Part shown: in pieces, positions 41,621-51,004 of the stretch
Position numbering within the stretch: position 1 is the first letter of the stretch
Layout: every line of letters begins with the position of its first letter
Assembly: GCA_963804825.1 (NCBI GenBank)
Contig: CAWDRV010000006.1
Coordinates: forward strand, 620,001-684,000
Direction of reading: 5' to 3'
Source of the DNA: JBKQVT01 sp963804825
GTDB taxonomy: Bacteria > Planctomycetota > Planctomycetia > Pirellulales > Thermoguttaceae
Length of the DNA stretch: 64,000 bases
Program-made: the position numbers and the translations under genes
Notes under the pieces: generated by a model
Seen by the model: the letters and a program-made list of their open reading frames with translations, nothing else
What the model was told of the DNA's origin: nothing
Databases searched by the model: none

Positions 41621-43697
41621 ATGAGCACCGACCCAAATACCCGCGGCAACCCCCCCACCGGCAGTGCGCCACGTCGCTTCGTCCCGTTCGTCCCCGAGAA
41701 GACGAACCTGCGGGAAATGACCCTCCGTGCCGTCATTCTCGGCCTGGTCATGACCGTGATCCTTGGAGCGGCGAACGCGTATCTCGGGCTCCGGGCCGGC
41801 ATGACGATTGCCGCCACCTATCCGGCAGCCATCATTGGGATGGCCGTGCTGCGTCTGTTCAAGGGTTCCATCCTCGAGGAGAACATCGCCCGAACCGTGG
41901 GCTCGATCGGCGAGTCGATCGCCGCCGGGGCCGTGTTCACGCTTCCCGCGTTCATCATGGCAGGCTGTTGGAGCGACTTTTCCTCGCCCATGGCATGGGC
42001 CAAATCGAGCGCCCTGATGATCGTCGGCGGTTTTCTGGGCATCTTCTTCGTCACGCTGCTGCGTCGTGTGATGGTCGAGGACCCGGAACTTCCTTTCCCG
42101 GAATCGACCGCGGCGGGCGAGATCCACAAGGCCGGCCAGAAGGGACTCGGGCGCCGCCATGGACCTCGTCTGGGCGATGATCGTGGGCGGCGGGGTCTAC
42201 CTGGCAGGCGCTGCGAAGATATTCACCGCGTCGCGGGATTTCATCATCCAAGTCGGCCAGTTGGGCAAGAGTGCGCTCCGCCTTGGTGTCAAGCCGGGCG
42301 CCATGGCCTTGCCCACCGGAGGAGTCACGACGTTCCAGGCGCCCGCGATCAGCCCGGCCTATCTCGGGGTCGGCTACATCATCGGTCCTGAACTGGGCGC
42401 GCTCAACTTCGCCGGAGGCCTGTTGGCCTGGGGCCTGTTCGTGCCGCTGCTGATGTTCCTGCTGGGGCCTCAAATCAGCGCCCAGGCCGCCGCGAACGGG
42501 GTCGCGGTGGACTGGGCCGTACAGGCTGCCGCCGTCTGTAGATTCATCGTGCGTCCCATCGCCGTGGGCGGAATGCTCGTCGGAGCGGCGACCACTCTGT
42601 TCAAGATGCGCAACAACCTTGCCAAGGGCCTGGGCCGCGCCGTCAGGGACTTCCAATCCAGCGCCGGCGCACGGGCAGCCACCAGCCGTCTGGACCGCGA
42701 CATGAACATGCGGGTGGTCTTCGGCGGCCTGGGCGTGGTGTTCTTGTCGATGATCGCCGTGTACTTCTGGTTCTCAGGAAACGTCATGGCCGCGGTCATT
42801 GCCGCCATCGTGATGGCCATCACGGGTTTCTTCTTCGCGGCCGTCTCGGGCAATCTGGTCGGCATGATCGGCTCCTCCAACAACCCCATTTCCGGCCTGA
42901 CGCTCTCGACCTTGCTCATCGCCGCGCTGCTCATGGTCGCCATCGGCGCAAAAGGGCTATCGGGCGTCGCCGCCGTCCTGGGCGTCGCCGCCGTCGTCTG
43001 CATCTCCAGCGCCGTTGCCGGCGAGATGCTCCAGGACCTCAAGGTGGGCTACCTGCTCGGCGGTACGCCGGCGCGGATGCAGTGGGGCGACATCCTGGGC
43101 ATCGTGATTGCCGGTTCCGTCATGTACTTCCCGCTGCTCGTTCTGAACCAGGCCAACATCACTGCCGGCGGAACCGGCTTCGGCGATCCCAACCTCTCCG
43201 CTCCTCAAGCCGGCTTGATGGCCGCCATCGCCCAGGGTGTGGTCGGCGGCGATATGGCCTGGCCGTTGATCATCGTCGGCATCCTCATGGGCCTGGGCTT
43301 CGTGCTTCTCAAGGTGCGCAGCCCCATGCTCGTTTCCGTGGGCATGTATCTGCCGCTGGAAACCACATTCGCCATCTTCTGTGGAGGCATTATCCGCTGG
43401 CTGAGCGACAAGATCGCGGCACGGCGCAAACTGAATGCGGCGCAGCGCACGCGCACCGACAATGCCGGCGTGCTGGTCGCCTCGGGCCTCATCGCCGGCG
43501 AAGCCCTGATGGGCCTGGGGACTGCCGCCTACGTCTTCTTCGCCAATAAGAAGGGCTTCCCCGGCGTCCAACTCGGCTCCGTGGCTCACTGGATCGCGCC
43601 GCTGGTCCTGGTCGCTCTGGCCGTCTACATGATCGTCAGGCCGCACCAGAGCGCCGGCGCCGCCGATGAGCCGCCGCCGCCCAGCGCTGTTATGTAA
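41621..43697 (+). CDS. OPT-family oligopeptide transporter (one frame break near 42145)
   Basis: From ATG 41621 the protein reads through LREMTLRAVILGLVMTVILG and NAYLGLRAGMTIAATYPAAI, the conserved OPT opening, to PFPESTAAGEIHKAG. The frame then breaks at a GGG near 42145 and resumes MDLVWAMIVGGGVYLAGAA. Many further helices follow (SPAYLGVGYIIGPELGALNF, GSSNNPISGLT). The total is about 690 residues. OPT proteins import oligopeptides or metal chelates by proton coupling. A PepD-like dipeptidase follows by 45 bases, suggesting a peptide uptake and cleavage pair. Confidence 0.85.
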
Positions 43698-43742
43698 TGT
43701 GACCCGGGTTGCGAGGTCAAACGCCACCTAAAGGAATATCCC

Positions 43743-45204
43743 ATGTCGAATCCTCTTGCTTCGCTGCAGCCGTCCGTCCTCTGGAAGCACTTCGACGCCC
43801 TGCGGTGCATTCCGCGGCCTTCAGGCCACGAGGAAGCCGCGATGGCGCACCTGCGCTCCTGGGCCGAGGCGCGTGGCCTGGCGCATCGCGGCGACGCCGT
43901 CGGCAACCTCGTCGTCTATGTGCCCGGCACCAAGGGCCGAGAGAAGGCCCCCACCGTCATCCTCCAGGGCCACGTGGACATGGTCGCCGAGAAGGACAAA
44001 TCCACCGACTTCGACTTCCTGAAGGATCCGATCGAGGTCGTCGTCGAAGGCGACTGGGTCATCGCGCCGCGGACCACGCTCGGCGCGGACAACGGCATCG
44101 GGGTGGCGGCCGCGCAGGCGGTCGCCGACGACACGGCCGTCTCCCACGGCCCCCTCGAGCTGCTCTTCACCGTGGACGAGGAGACCGCTTTGACGGGGGC
44201 GACGAACCTCGAGGGGAGCCTGCTCACGGGCCGGACAATGCTCAACCTGGATTCCGAGGAAGACGGGACGCTGTTCGTAGGCTGTGCCGGCGGTTGCACG
44301 ACCGATCTGGTCTTCGACCTGTCGCCGAGCGCCAGCCCGCAGGGCTGGACCGAGCTGGAGATCAATGTCACCGGACTGAAAGGCGGCCATTCGGGACTTG
44401 CCATTCACGAAAACCGCGGCAACGCGATCAAGGTCCTCGCCGAGTTGCTCTCTCGCACGCTCGCTCGCGGTCCGGTGCGGCTGGTTCGTATCGAGGGGGG
44501 GAACAAGCACAACGCGATCCCCCGCGAGGCGAGCGCCGTCATCGCCGTCCCGGCCGGTTCGGCTCCCATCGTCGAGGAGTTGGCGGCGGCCGTCGCCCGT
44601 GACACGCTCCAGGAAATCGGCGGAATCGATCCGGACCTGCGCATCGAGGTCCGCCCGGTCGAAGGGCGCGATCGCCAGCGCCTCCGAGACCACGACCACG
44701 CGCCTGGTGCGCCTGTTGCAGGCCTTGCCGCACGGCGCGTTGGTCATGAGCCGCGACATCCCGGGCCTGGTCGAGACCTCGACGAATCTCGCCGTGGCCT
44801 CGACCGCCGACGGCCGGGTCGAGATCATCACTTCCAGCCGTTCCTCCGTGGCCCCGGCCTTGCGCAAGGTCCTGGACCAGATTCGCGCCGTCGGGGAGCT
44901 CAGCGGCGCCAGCGTCTCCGAGCGCAACGCCTACCCGGGATGGCAACCCAACATGGCCTCGCCGCTCTTGGCACTGTGCCGCTCGACCTGGAAGCAGTTG
45001 CACGGCACCGAGGCCCACGTGACGGCCGTCCACGCAGGCCTCGAGTGTGGGATCATCAACGAGAGGCTCGGCGGCGGCGTGGACATGATTTCCTTTGGTC
45101 CCTGGCTGGAAGGCGTACACGCTCCAGGCGAGAAGGTCAACTGGAAGACGGTCCAGCGTTTCTTCGCCTTCCTCAGTGCCATACTGGAGCGATTGAGTTC
45201 TTAA
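43743..45204 (+). CDS. pepD: Aminoacyl-histidine dipeptidase (PepD-like, M20 family), one frame break near 44665
   Basis: M20 metal and catalytic residues are visible: His77/Asp79 in LQGHVDMV, Asp116 in LGADNGIG, Glu146/Glu147 in VDEETALTG, Asp170 in LNLDSEEDG, and the late His in VHAGLECG. The dimer-lid motif GGHSGLAIHENRGNA is present. The frame breaks at GAAGGG near 44665 and resumes as ASASETTTTRLVRLL. The joined length, about 486 residues, matches PepD (about 485). The enzyme cleaves Xaa-His and related dipeptides in the cytoplasm. Confidence 0.9.
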
Positions 45205-45447
45205 GTACCTTATAAACCCGCGGCCTACGGCCATGCGACCCTGGGGGCTAAGCCGTTCCGGCGTGCCCCCGTCCGATTCGGTATTGGAGCGGCACAACGG
45301 CAACAAGCGGACGGTATGACGAGCTGCGTCGGACCGCCGAACTTGAACAACCATAGGGTAAGCCATTCGAGTAAAGGTCGTATCGCCAACACGCCCCGCT
45401 TTGCGGGGCAAGCCAAACCCACGCCCTACGGGCGTGGTTGATTTAGA
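45204..45447. mobile_element. Non-autonomous IS200/IS605-derived element (MITE/PATE)
   Basis: About 240 bases whose left ~65 and right ~60 bases match the ends of the IS200/IS605 element at 61424-62069. The left shared part is ATAAACCC through GCGACCCTGGGGGCTAAGCC. The right part holds the hairpins GCCCCGC-TTT-GCGGGGC (45393-45409) and CCACGCCC-TAC-GGGCGTGG (45419-45437). The transposase gene and internal sequence are replaced by about 110 unrelated bases. It begins at the pepD stop and ends ten bases before the regulator start. A Y1 transposase could move it in trans. Confidence 0.8.
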
Positions 45448-45456
45448 CTACAAGCG

Positions 45457-46647
45457 ATGTCCCGACCATTACGATTGCCCCAGGTGCTGTTGTTGATTGA
45501 AACTTCCCGGGCCTACGGGCGCGGGCTGGTGGAAGGGATCGCGCGCTATGCCGAGGAACGTGGTCCATGGTCGATCTATTTCGACGAGCGCGGGCTTTGC
45601 GACCCGTTGCCGCGTTGGCTCAAGAACTGGCGTGGCGACGGCATCATTTCGCGCACCACGCACAAGCTCGATATGGCGAAGCTCCTTGGAGTGCGGCTGC
45701 CCGTGGTCGAGCTATTCCCGAATCCGGCGCTGAATACGCCGTTGGTGCGTCCCAATGAAGAGACGATTGCCCGATTGGCCGCCGAACACTTCCTCGACCG
45801 GGGGCTGCGCAACCTTGCCTTCTTCTGCACGGACCAGGGCCATTGGGCCCGTTGGCGAGGGCAGGCTTTTCAACGAGTCCTGCAAGAGCGTGGCTATCAT
45901 TGCACCACCTTCAGATCCGTGCCCGGGCGGCGCCCCGCCGGCAAGAAACCCCGCCCCATCGACGATCGCAAGGTGATTCGCTGGCTCCACGGACTTCCTA
46001 AACCCTGTGGCGTATTCTGCGCTACGGACCTCCACGCCATGCAATTGACTCGAAGCTGCCGGACCTGCGGCATTCTCGTGCCTGAACAAGTTGCCGTGCT
46101 CGGCGTGGACAACGACCCGGTGATTTGCGGAGTTTGTTTTCCGCGTTTGTCCAGCATCGAGTTGGGCAGCGCGCGGATTGGCTACGAGGCGGCGGCGTTG
46201 TTGGATCGGGCGATGGCTGGCGAATCACCTCCGGAGGAGGGTGTGTGCGTTGAGCCCGTGCAGGTAATCACCCGCCAGTCGACGGATACGTTGGCGATCG
46301 AGGATCCCGAGATGGCGCAGGCGGCGCGTTTGATTCGCGAGCAAGCCTGCCGGCGATTGCGAGTCGCTCATGTAGCCGAGGTTCTGGGCCTATCACGCCG
46401 CGTACTTGAACAACGGTTCCAATCTGCCTTGCACCGCAATCCCAAAGAAGAGATCGTTCGCGTGCAAATGGAACGAGCAAAGATGTTGCTGTCCGGCACC
46501 GACATGCCGGTGGCATTGGTCGCCAAGGAAAGCGGCTTCACGTCGCTGGCGTACTTCTCTCGGGCGTTTCGGCAACAGATCGGCTTGACGCCCGGAGACT
46601 ATCGGAAACAGCACCGCCTGTCCGGCGGGAGCACTCCGTGGGGATAG
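45457..46647 (+). CDS. XylR-type sugar-responsive transcriptional regulator (LacI-like sensor plus AraC HTH)
   Basis: The 396-residue intact protein lacks an N-terminal HTH. Residues about 8-270 form a LacI-type periplasmic-binding fold (VLLLIETSRAYGRGLVEGIA, GIISRTTH, FFCTDQGHWARWRG, VPEQVAVLGVDND). Residues about 285-390 form the AraC HTH pair (RRLRVAHVAEVLGLSRRVLE, DMPVALVAKESGFTSLAYFS, GLTPGDYRKQHR). This layout is usual for planctomycete and enterobacterial XylR-like regulators of sugar catabolism. It precedes the sugar-acid operon by 182 bases, same strand, and is its likely activator. The IS-derived element lies directly upstream. Confidence 0.88.
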   Translation: MSRPLRLPQVLLLIETSRAYGRGLVEGIARYAEERGPWSIYFDERGLCDPLPRWLKNWRGDGIISRTTHKLDMAKLLGVRLPVVELFPNPALNTPLVRPNEETIARLAAEHFLDRGLRNLAFFCTDQGHWARWRGQAFQRVLQERGYHCTTFRSVPGRRPAGKKPRPIDDRKVIRWLHGLPKPCGVFCATDLHAMQLTRSCRTCGILVPEQVAVLGVDNDPVICGVCFPRLSSIELGSARIGYEAAALLDRAMAGESPPEEGVCVEPVQVITRQSTDTLAIEDPEMAQAARLIREQACRRLRVAHVAEVLGLSRRVLEQRFQSALHRNPKEEIVRVQMERAKMLLSGTDMPVALVAKESGFTSLAYFSRAFRQQIGLTPGDYRKQHRLSGGSTPWG

Positions 46648-46666
46648 CACAAAAGGTAAAAAGTTT

Positions 46667-46683
46667 TGCGCATTCTGTGCGCA
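46667..46683. promoter_or_regulatory. Dyad TGCGCA-N5-TGCGCA, operator candidate for the sugar-acid operon
   Basis: TGCGCATTCTGTGCGCA is a perfect dyad of two TGCGCA units, 20 bases after the regulator stop and about 150 before the first operon gene. GATAATA near 46717 could be a -10 element. A XylR-type protein often binds such paired sites. The assignment rests on position alone. Confidence 0.4.
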
Positions 46684-46829
46684 CTTCTCCGGGTAGAATG
46701 ACAAGTTGAGAATGATGATAATAGCGTCGAAGTCGGCCGCCGGAACGGCGCATTCCTGCAGATTGCCGGCAAGACCAGGCGATGATCGGGACGATGTCCC
46801 GCAACATGGCAAGGAGCTTCTGAAGGGAC

Positions 46830-48938
46830 ATGAAACGCATGACTCGCTCCAGATTGCAGCACCTTTGCCTTGCAGTCTTCGCCGTTCTCGCGGCGGGTCC
46901 GGCAGGGTCGGTATCCCACGCGGGGAATCCGCCGATTGTGTTTGACAGTGGCCAAGTGTTATTGGAGCTTGGCCCGACATCCGGCACGATCTGCCGCATC
47001 CTCGACAAGGCCAGTGGCATCGACTTGGCTCCCCCGCCAGCCTTGGCGGAGAACTTCCGTCTGATCCTGCTCATGCCGGACAAGAAGACGGCCACCATCA
47101 TGGGTAAGGACCAGAAACTCTCCGGCGTCAACCGAGCTTCCGACGGCCTGGTGCTGAAGTGGAACGGCCCGTTGAAAGACATCGCGGGCGTCAAGCACGC
47201 AATTGCCGTTCGGATGGAAGTGAAGACCGTCGACAACGAGCTGCAATTCGGGCTGCATCTCGACAACGGCACGGACTCCAAGGTCAAAGAGGCCTGGTAT
47301 CCGCTGATCGGCGGGCTCAGCAAGTTCGGTGCGCCGGGAAAGCCCGCCGACGGAGTGCTCTGGGTTCCAACCTCCAGTCCGTCCATGAAGAAGCTTGCGC
47401 TGCCTTTCGGCTCAGCGACTTTCGCCTACCCGGGGCAAGCGAACATGTCGTTCACCTGCATCCAAAGCGCGGCGGCCAAGAGGGCGCTCTACTTTGCCTC
47501 CCACGACCGGACTGCTCGTTACAAAGTCTACCATTTTGAGGAACACGCGAAAGAGAACGCCAGGGACATCTTCGCCTATATTCAGCACCACCCCTTTACC
47601 CCGCGGGGCAAGTCCTTTGACGGCTCCATGGTGGTCCTGCGGATTTGCGACGGCGACTGGCACGCGGCAGGCCGGGTCTATCGCGCATGGTTCGAGAAGA
47701 CCTTCGGCATCTGTAAGCCCTCGGAGTGCTGGATGCGGCGACAATCGTTCTTCCAATTCACGATGTTCGAGTTGCCGGAAGGCACGATCAATTATCGGTT
47801 CAAAGATATCCCGCAATGGGCCAAAGACGCCAAAGACCACGGCGTCAACTCCGTGCAAATCAGCGGCTGGCACCCGGGCGGCCACGACAACGGCTATCCC
47901 TGCTACGTCGTCGATCCGCGTCTGGGCACTTGGCAAGAGCTAGAGGACGGCATCAAGGCCTGCCACAAGATGGGCCTCAAGGTCTACTTCTTCGTCAACT
48001 ACCACCAGGTGATGATCGACTCCGATTGGTACAAGAAAGAGCTAATCAAGTACCACGAATGGCCAAGCCCGGACGGCGGTGTCACTTGGAATACGGGGTG
48101 GCCGATGGGAACTCTTTGGGGAAGGATGGGGCACCCGAAGTGCATGGTCGGGGACGACCCGGCTTTCCCGGAGTATCGCAAGATCCTCGTGGATCAGTTC
48201 GCCCGTCTTGCCCAGATCGGCGCGGACGGTGTGCATGTGGACAAGATGTTCCCCGCGGCGCTCGACTTCAACCCGAACCTGCCCATGAGTCCCGATACGG
48301 GCTCCTGGGAAGGCAGCATCCTGTTGACCAAGGAGATTTTCACCGCCTGCCGAAAGTATCGTCCCGACTGGGCCATGTCGTTCGAGTGCAACTGGGACCG
48401 GCTGCTGCAGTTCACCGGGGCCACGTGGTGGGTTGGCAACCAGCGCATTACTCGGGCCGTCTTCCCCGAGAATGCCGAGATGCTGTTGATCGCCATGCCC
48501 TACGATTACCTCGGTGTCAACAATGCGGTGCGCGAAGGGAACACGGTGATGCTCGGGCCGATGAACATGTGCCGGTCGATCGGCTGGAAGCCGTGGCAAG
48601 GTCTGGCCAGTTACATCAAGGAAGTGAAGCGAATCCAGGACAGTTTGCTCGATACCGTCTACCTGGGCGAGGTGCTCGGCCAAGAGGGAGTGCGGATCGC
48701 GGACGGCCCGGCTGCCGGTGTCGCCTACAATGTCTTCCGCAACATCAGTACGGGCAAACGCGTCTGCATACTCACCAACGCCGCGATGCAGTCGAAGAAG
48801 CAAACGATCACGGCGTTCGAGGCGAGTTCAAGCGGCCAAGCCCGCATCCACACCCCCTTTCAGCCGGCCAAGGTTGCGAAGCTGCCCGTGGAGATTGAAA
48901 TCCCCGCCGAGCGGATCGTATTCGTCGAGGAACTATGA
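46830..48938 (+). CDS. Secreted glycosidase-like protein (DUF6259-type, TIM barrel)
   Basis: The 702-residue protein has a signal peptide (LCLAVFAVLAAGPAGSVSHA). An N-terminal beta-sandwich (about 30-290, GTICRILDKASGIDL, YPLIGGLSKFG) is followed by a TIM-barrel-like domain (about 290-620). The barrel has VNSVQISGWHPGGHDNGYP, GLKVYFFVNYHQV, QIGADGVHVDKMF and WAMSFECNWDRL. Acidic residues at strand ends (HVDK, FECN) are candidate catalytic residues. The layout resembles DUF6259 proteins, whose activity is not established. It is the first gene of the operon, with AAGGGAC before ATG 46830, and presumably acts outside the cytoplasm on a glycan or glycoside. Confidence 0.7.
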   Translation: MKRMTRSRLQHLCLAVFAVLAAGPAGSVSHAGNPPIVFDSGQVLLELGPTSGTICRILDKASGIDLAPPPALAENFRLILLMPDKKTATIMGKDQKLSGVNRASDGLVLKWNGPLKDIAGVKHAIAVRMEVKTVDNELQFGLHLDNGTDSKVKEAWYPLIGGLSKFGAPGKPADGVLWVPTSSPSMKKLALPFGSATFAYPGQANMSFTCIQSAAAKRALYFASHDRTARYKVYHFEEHAKENARDIFAYIQHHPFTPRGKSFDGSMVVLRICDGDWHAAGRVYRAWFEKTFGICKPSECWMRRQSFFQFTMFELPEGTINYRFKDIPQWAKDAKDHGVNSVQISGWHPGGHDNGYPCYVVDPRLGTWQELEDGIKACHKMGLKVYFFVNYHQVMIDSDWYKKELIKYHEWPSPDGGVTWNTGWPMGTLWGRMGHPKCMVGDDPAFPEYRKILVDQFARLAQIGADGVHVDKMFPAALDFNPNLPMSPDTGSWEGSILLTKEIFTACRKYRPDWAMSFECNWDRLLQFTGATWWVGNQRITRAVFPENAEMLLIAMPYDYLGVNNAVREGNTVMLGPMNMCRSIGWKPWQGLASYIKEVKRIQDSLLDTVYLGEVLGQEGVRIADGPAAGVAYNVFRNISTGKRVCILTNAAMQSKKQTITAFEASSSGQARIHTPFQPAKVAKLPVEIEIPAERIVFVEEL

Positions 48939-49930
48939 AATATCCGATGAAAGACCCATTACGACTCGTGTGCGTCGTGCTGTTTGGGCTTGTCGCCACG
49001 GCTTCGGTGGTTGCGCAAGTCACCAAGGACGCGCCCGATGCAGGAAAGAAGCCGATCACCCTTGAAGACCAACGTTACCTGGTGGGGGTAAGCCGCACCA
49101 GCGGGACGATTACCCGCATTTTGGATAAGAAGAGCGGCATTGAACTGATCCGCGAGCCTCGCCTGGCTGATGATTTTCGATTCACCCTCCCCATTCCCGG
49201 CAAAGAACCCTGGCAGACGATCGAGGCCAACTACATCTGGGGTAATCGGCAAAAGCTGTCGTTGTTCGAAGCCGGTGCGAAGAAGCTCACGCTCCAATGG
49301 AAAAAGCCGCTGACAAACTACCTCGGCGAGAAGTTCGATGCCTCGGCCACGATGGGCATCGAGTTGGCTGCAGACGGCGTTCTGCTTACCCTCAAGATCG
49401 ACAACGCAACTCGTTACCAGATTGGCGAGGTGTTCTTCCCGGTGATCGGCGGCATTCAGGGCGTCGGGAAGACCGGCGAGCAGTTCAGAGCAACTCGGTT
49501 CGTCAGGCCTACTAGCGCAGACGCCGTGTCGACGACCGATATCTTTCGCGTATTCGACAACATGTCCTGGCTCGGCGACCAGGGGCCGGAGCAGTTCTAC
49601 GCATGTCCGAAAGACCTGTCGTGGATGGAGTTCTCGACCCCGAAACTGAACCGATCCGTTTATGTCGGCGCCCACGATCCGGCCCATCGCGCGCTGGTGC
49701 TCCGCCTGGAGTTGACGCCAGGCAACTCCGGTACCGTGCGCGAGGACGGCAACTGGCCGCGCCCCAGCGAACTCAACGGGCTACCGGTCGGAGTGAGCAT
49801 TTGTTTCGCCGACTTTCCGAATGTGCCGGCCGGCAAGAGTTACAAGGCCGCGCCCGTGTTGATCTCGTTTCATGACGGTGACTGGCACGAGGCGCAGAAG
49901 ATCTACAAGAAACGGAAGGACGCCAAGTAA
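48935..49930 (+). CDS. Secreted companion protein, paralogue of the DUF6259-like N-terminal domain without the barrel
   Basis: The 331-residue protein overlaps the preceding gene by four bases (ATGA). After a signal peptide (LVCVVLFGLVATASVVAQ) it repeats the N-terminal domain of its neighbour: SGTITRILDKKSGIEL matches SGTICRILDKASGIDL, and FFPVIGGIQGVGK matches the neighbour's YPLIGGLSKFG. It ends with HDGDWHEAQKIYKKRK, matching CDGDWHAAGRVYRAW, just where the neighbour's barrel would begin. It therefore looks like a duplicated beta-sandwich without the catalytic domain, perhaps for substrate binding or a subunit role. Confidence 0.7.
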   Translation: MKYPMKDPLRLVCVVLFGLVATASVVAQVTKDAPDAGKKPITLEDQRYLVGVSRTSGTITRILDKKSGIELIREPRLADDFRFTLPIPGKEPWQTIEANYIWGNRQKLSLFEAGAKKLTLQWKKPLTNYLGEKFDASATMGIELAADGVLLTLKIDNATRYQIGEVFFPVIGGIQGVGKTGEQFRATRFVRPTSADAVSTTDIFRVFDNMSWLGDQGPEQFYACPKDLSWMEFSTPKLNRSVYVGAHDPAHRALVLRLELTPGNSGTVREDGNWPRPSELNGLPVGVSICFADFPNVPAGKSYKAAPVLISFHDGDWHEAQKIYKKRKDAK

Positions 49931-49935
49931 GAACG

Positions 49936-50988
49936 ATGTTTGTACTGAGAAGGTACTCACTGGCCGTCTTTTTCTGCTTCCTCTCGATGCTCTTTTGGGG
50001 TTCCTGGATCAACACCCAAAAGTTGACGAGTGAGACTTGGCGATTCGAGTTGTATTATTGGGACTACGGCTGGGGCATGCTGCTTGCGGCCTTGCTCTTC
50101 GCGTTGACGATGGGAAGCCGAGGCAAGAGCGGTCGCGGCTTCCTCGACGACTTGAAGCAAGCCCGGTGGCGGAACCTTGGCTCGGCGCTGGTGGGCGGCG
50201 CGGTCTTCAATGCGGCCAACATCCTGCTGGTCAACATGGTCGGCACGGTCGGCATGGCCGTCGCCTTTCCGATGATGATCGGCGTGGCCATCGTGTTGGG
50301 CGTGTTGGTCAACTACTTGACCGTGCCGAAAGGCAATCCGCTTTTCTTATCCCTGGGCTCGCTGATGATCGTTGCGGCCATCGTTGTCGCCGCCCTGGCC
50401 TCGCGAACGCTGCCGTCGGCGGCGCACACCGCCGGCGTGGGAGGCAAAGAGATCATCATGATGCTGGTCGGGGGCGTGTTGTTCGGCAATTTCTACCGCT
50501 TCGTCGCCAAGCCCATGGCGACGGATTTTGAAAACATGGGGCCGGGCGTCCTGGGCCCCTATACGGCAGTGGTGCTGTTCTCGCTGGGCGTCGTCTTGAG
50601 CAGCTTCGTCCTCAATACCGCCGTCATGCTGAGACCTTTCGCCGGCGCACCAGTTCCCTTGCTCGCTTACTTTCGCGGAACAACGTGGGACCATCTTTGG
50701 GGAATCGCCGGCGGGGCGATGTGGGCCGCGGGCATGATGTTCAATGTCATTGCCTGCGGCAAGGCTGGGCCCGCGATCTCGTTTGCGCTCGGCCAATCAG
50801 GCACGATGGTCGCGGCACTATGGGGCCTGTTCGTGTGGCATGAATTTCGCGCCGCGCCGCCCAACACCGACTGGCTATTGGCGGTGATGTTCTTAGCCTA
50901 CCTTGTCGGCATTGCACTATTGATCCAGGCGGGCCGTTCCGAAAAAGTCGCGCCGAGCGTCCCGTCACACCTCCCTCCGAACCAATAA
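49936..50988 (+). CDS. GRP/DMT-type sugar transporter
   Basis: The 350-residue protein has about ten hydrophobic helices: LAVFFCFLSMLFWGSWINTQ, YWDYGWGMLLAALLFALTMG, GTVGMAVAFPMMIGVAIVLG and FALGQSGTMVAALWGLFVWH. The opening LFWGSWxNT and the central pattern match glucose/ribose-porter (GRP) and RhaT-like sugar uptake proteins of the drug/metabolite superfamily. It starts six bases after the secreted pair and would import the released sugar. The specific sugar cannot be read from sequence. Confidence 0.8.
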   Translation: MFVLRRYSLAVFFCFLSMLFWGSWINTQKLTSETWRFELYYWDYGWGMLLAALLFALTMGSRGKSGRGFLDDLKQARWRNLGSALVGGAVFNAANILLVNMVGTVGMAVAFPMMIGVAIVLGVLVNYLTVPKGNPLFLSLGSLMIVAAIVVAALASRTLPSAAHTAGVGGKEIIMMLVGGVLFGNFYRFVAKPMATDFENMGPGVLGPYTAVVLFSLGVVLSSFVLNTAVMLRPFAGAPVPLLAYFRGTTWDHLWGIAGGAMWAAGMMFNVIACGKAGPAISFALGQSGTMVAALWGLFVWHEFRAAPPNTDWLLAVMFLAYLVGIALLIQAGRSEKVAPSVPSHLPPNQ

Positions 50989-51004
50989 TGCGGGAGAGAC
51001 GACC

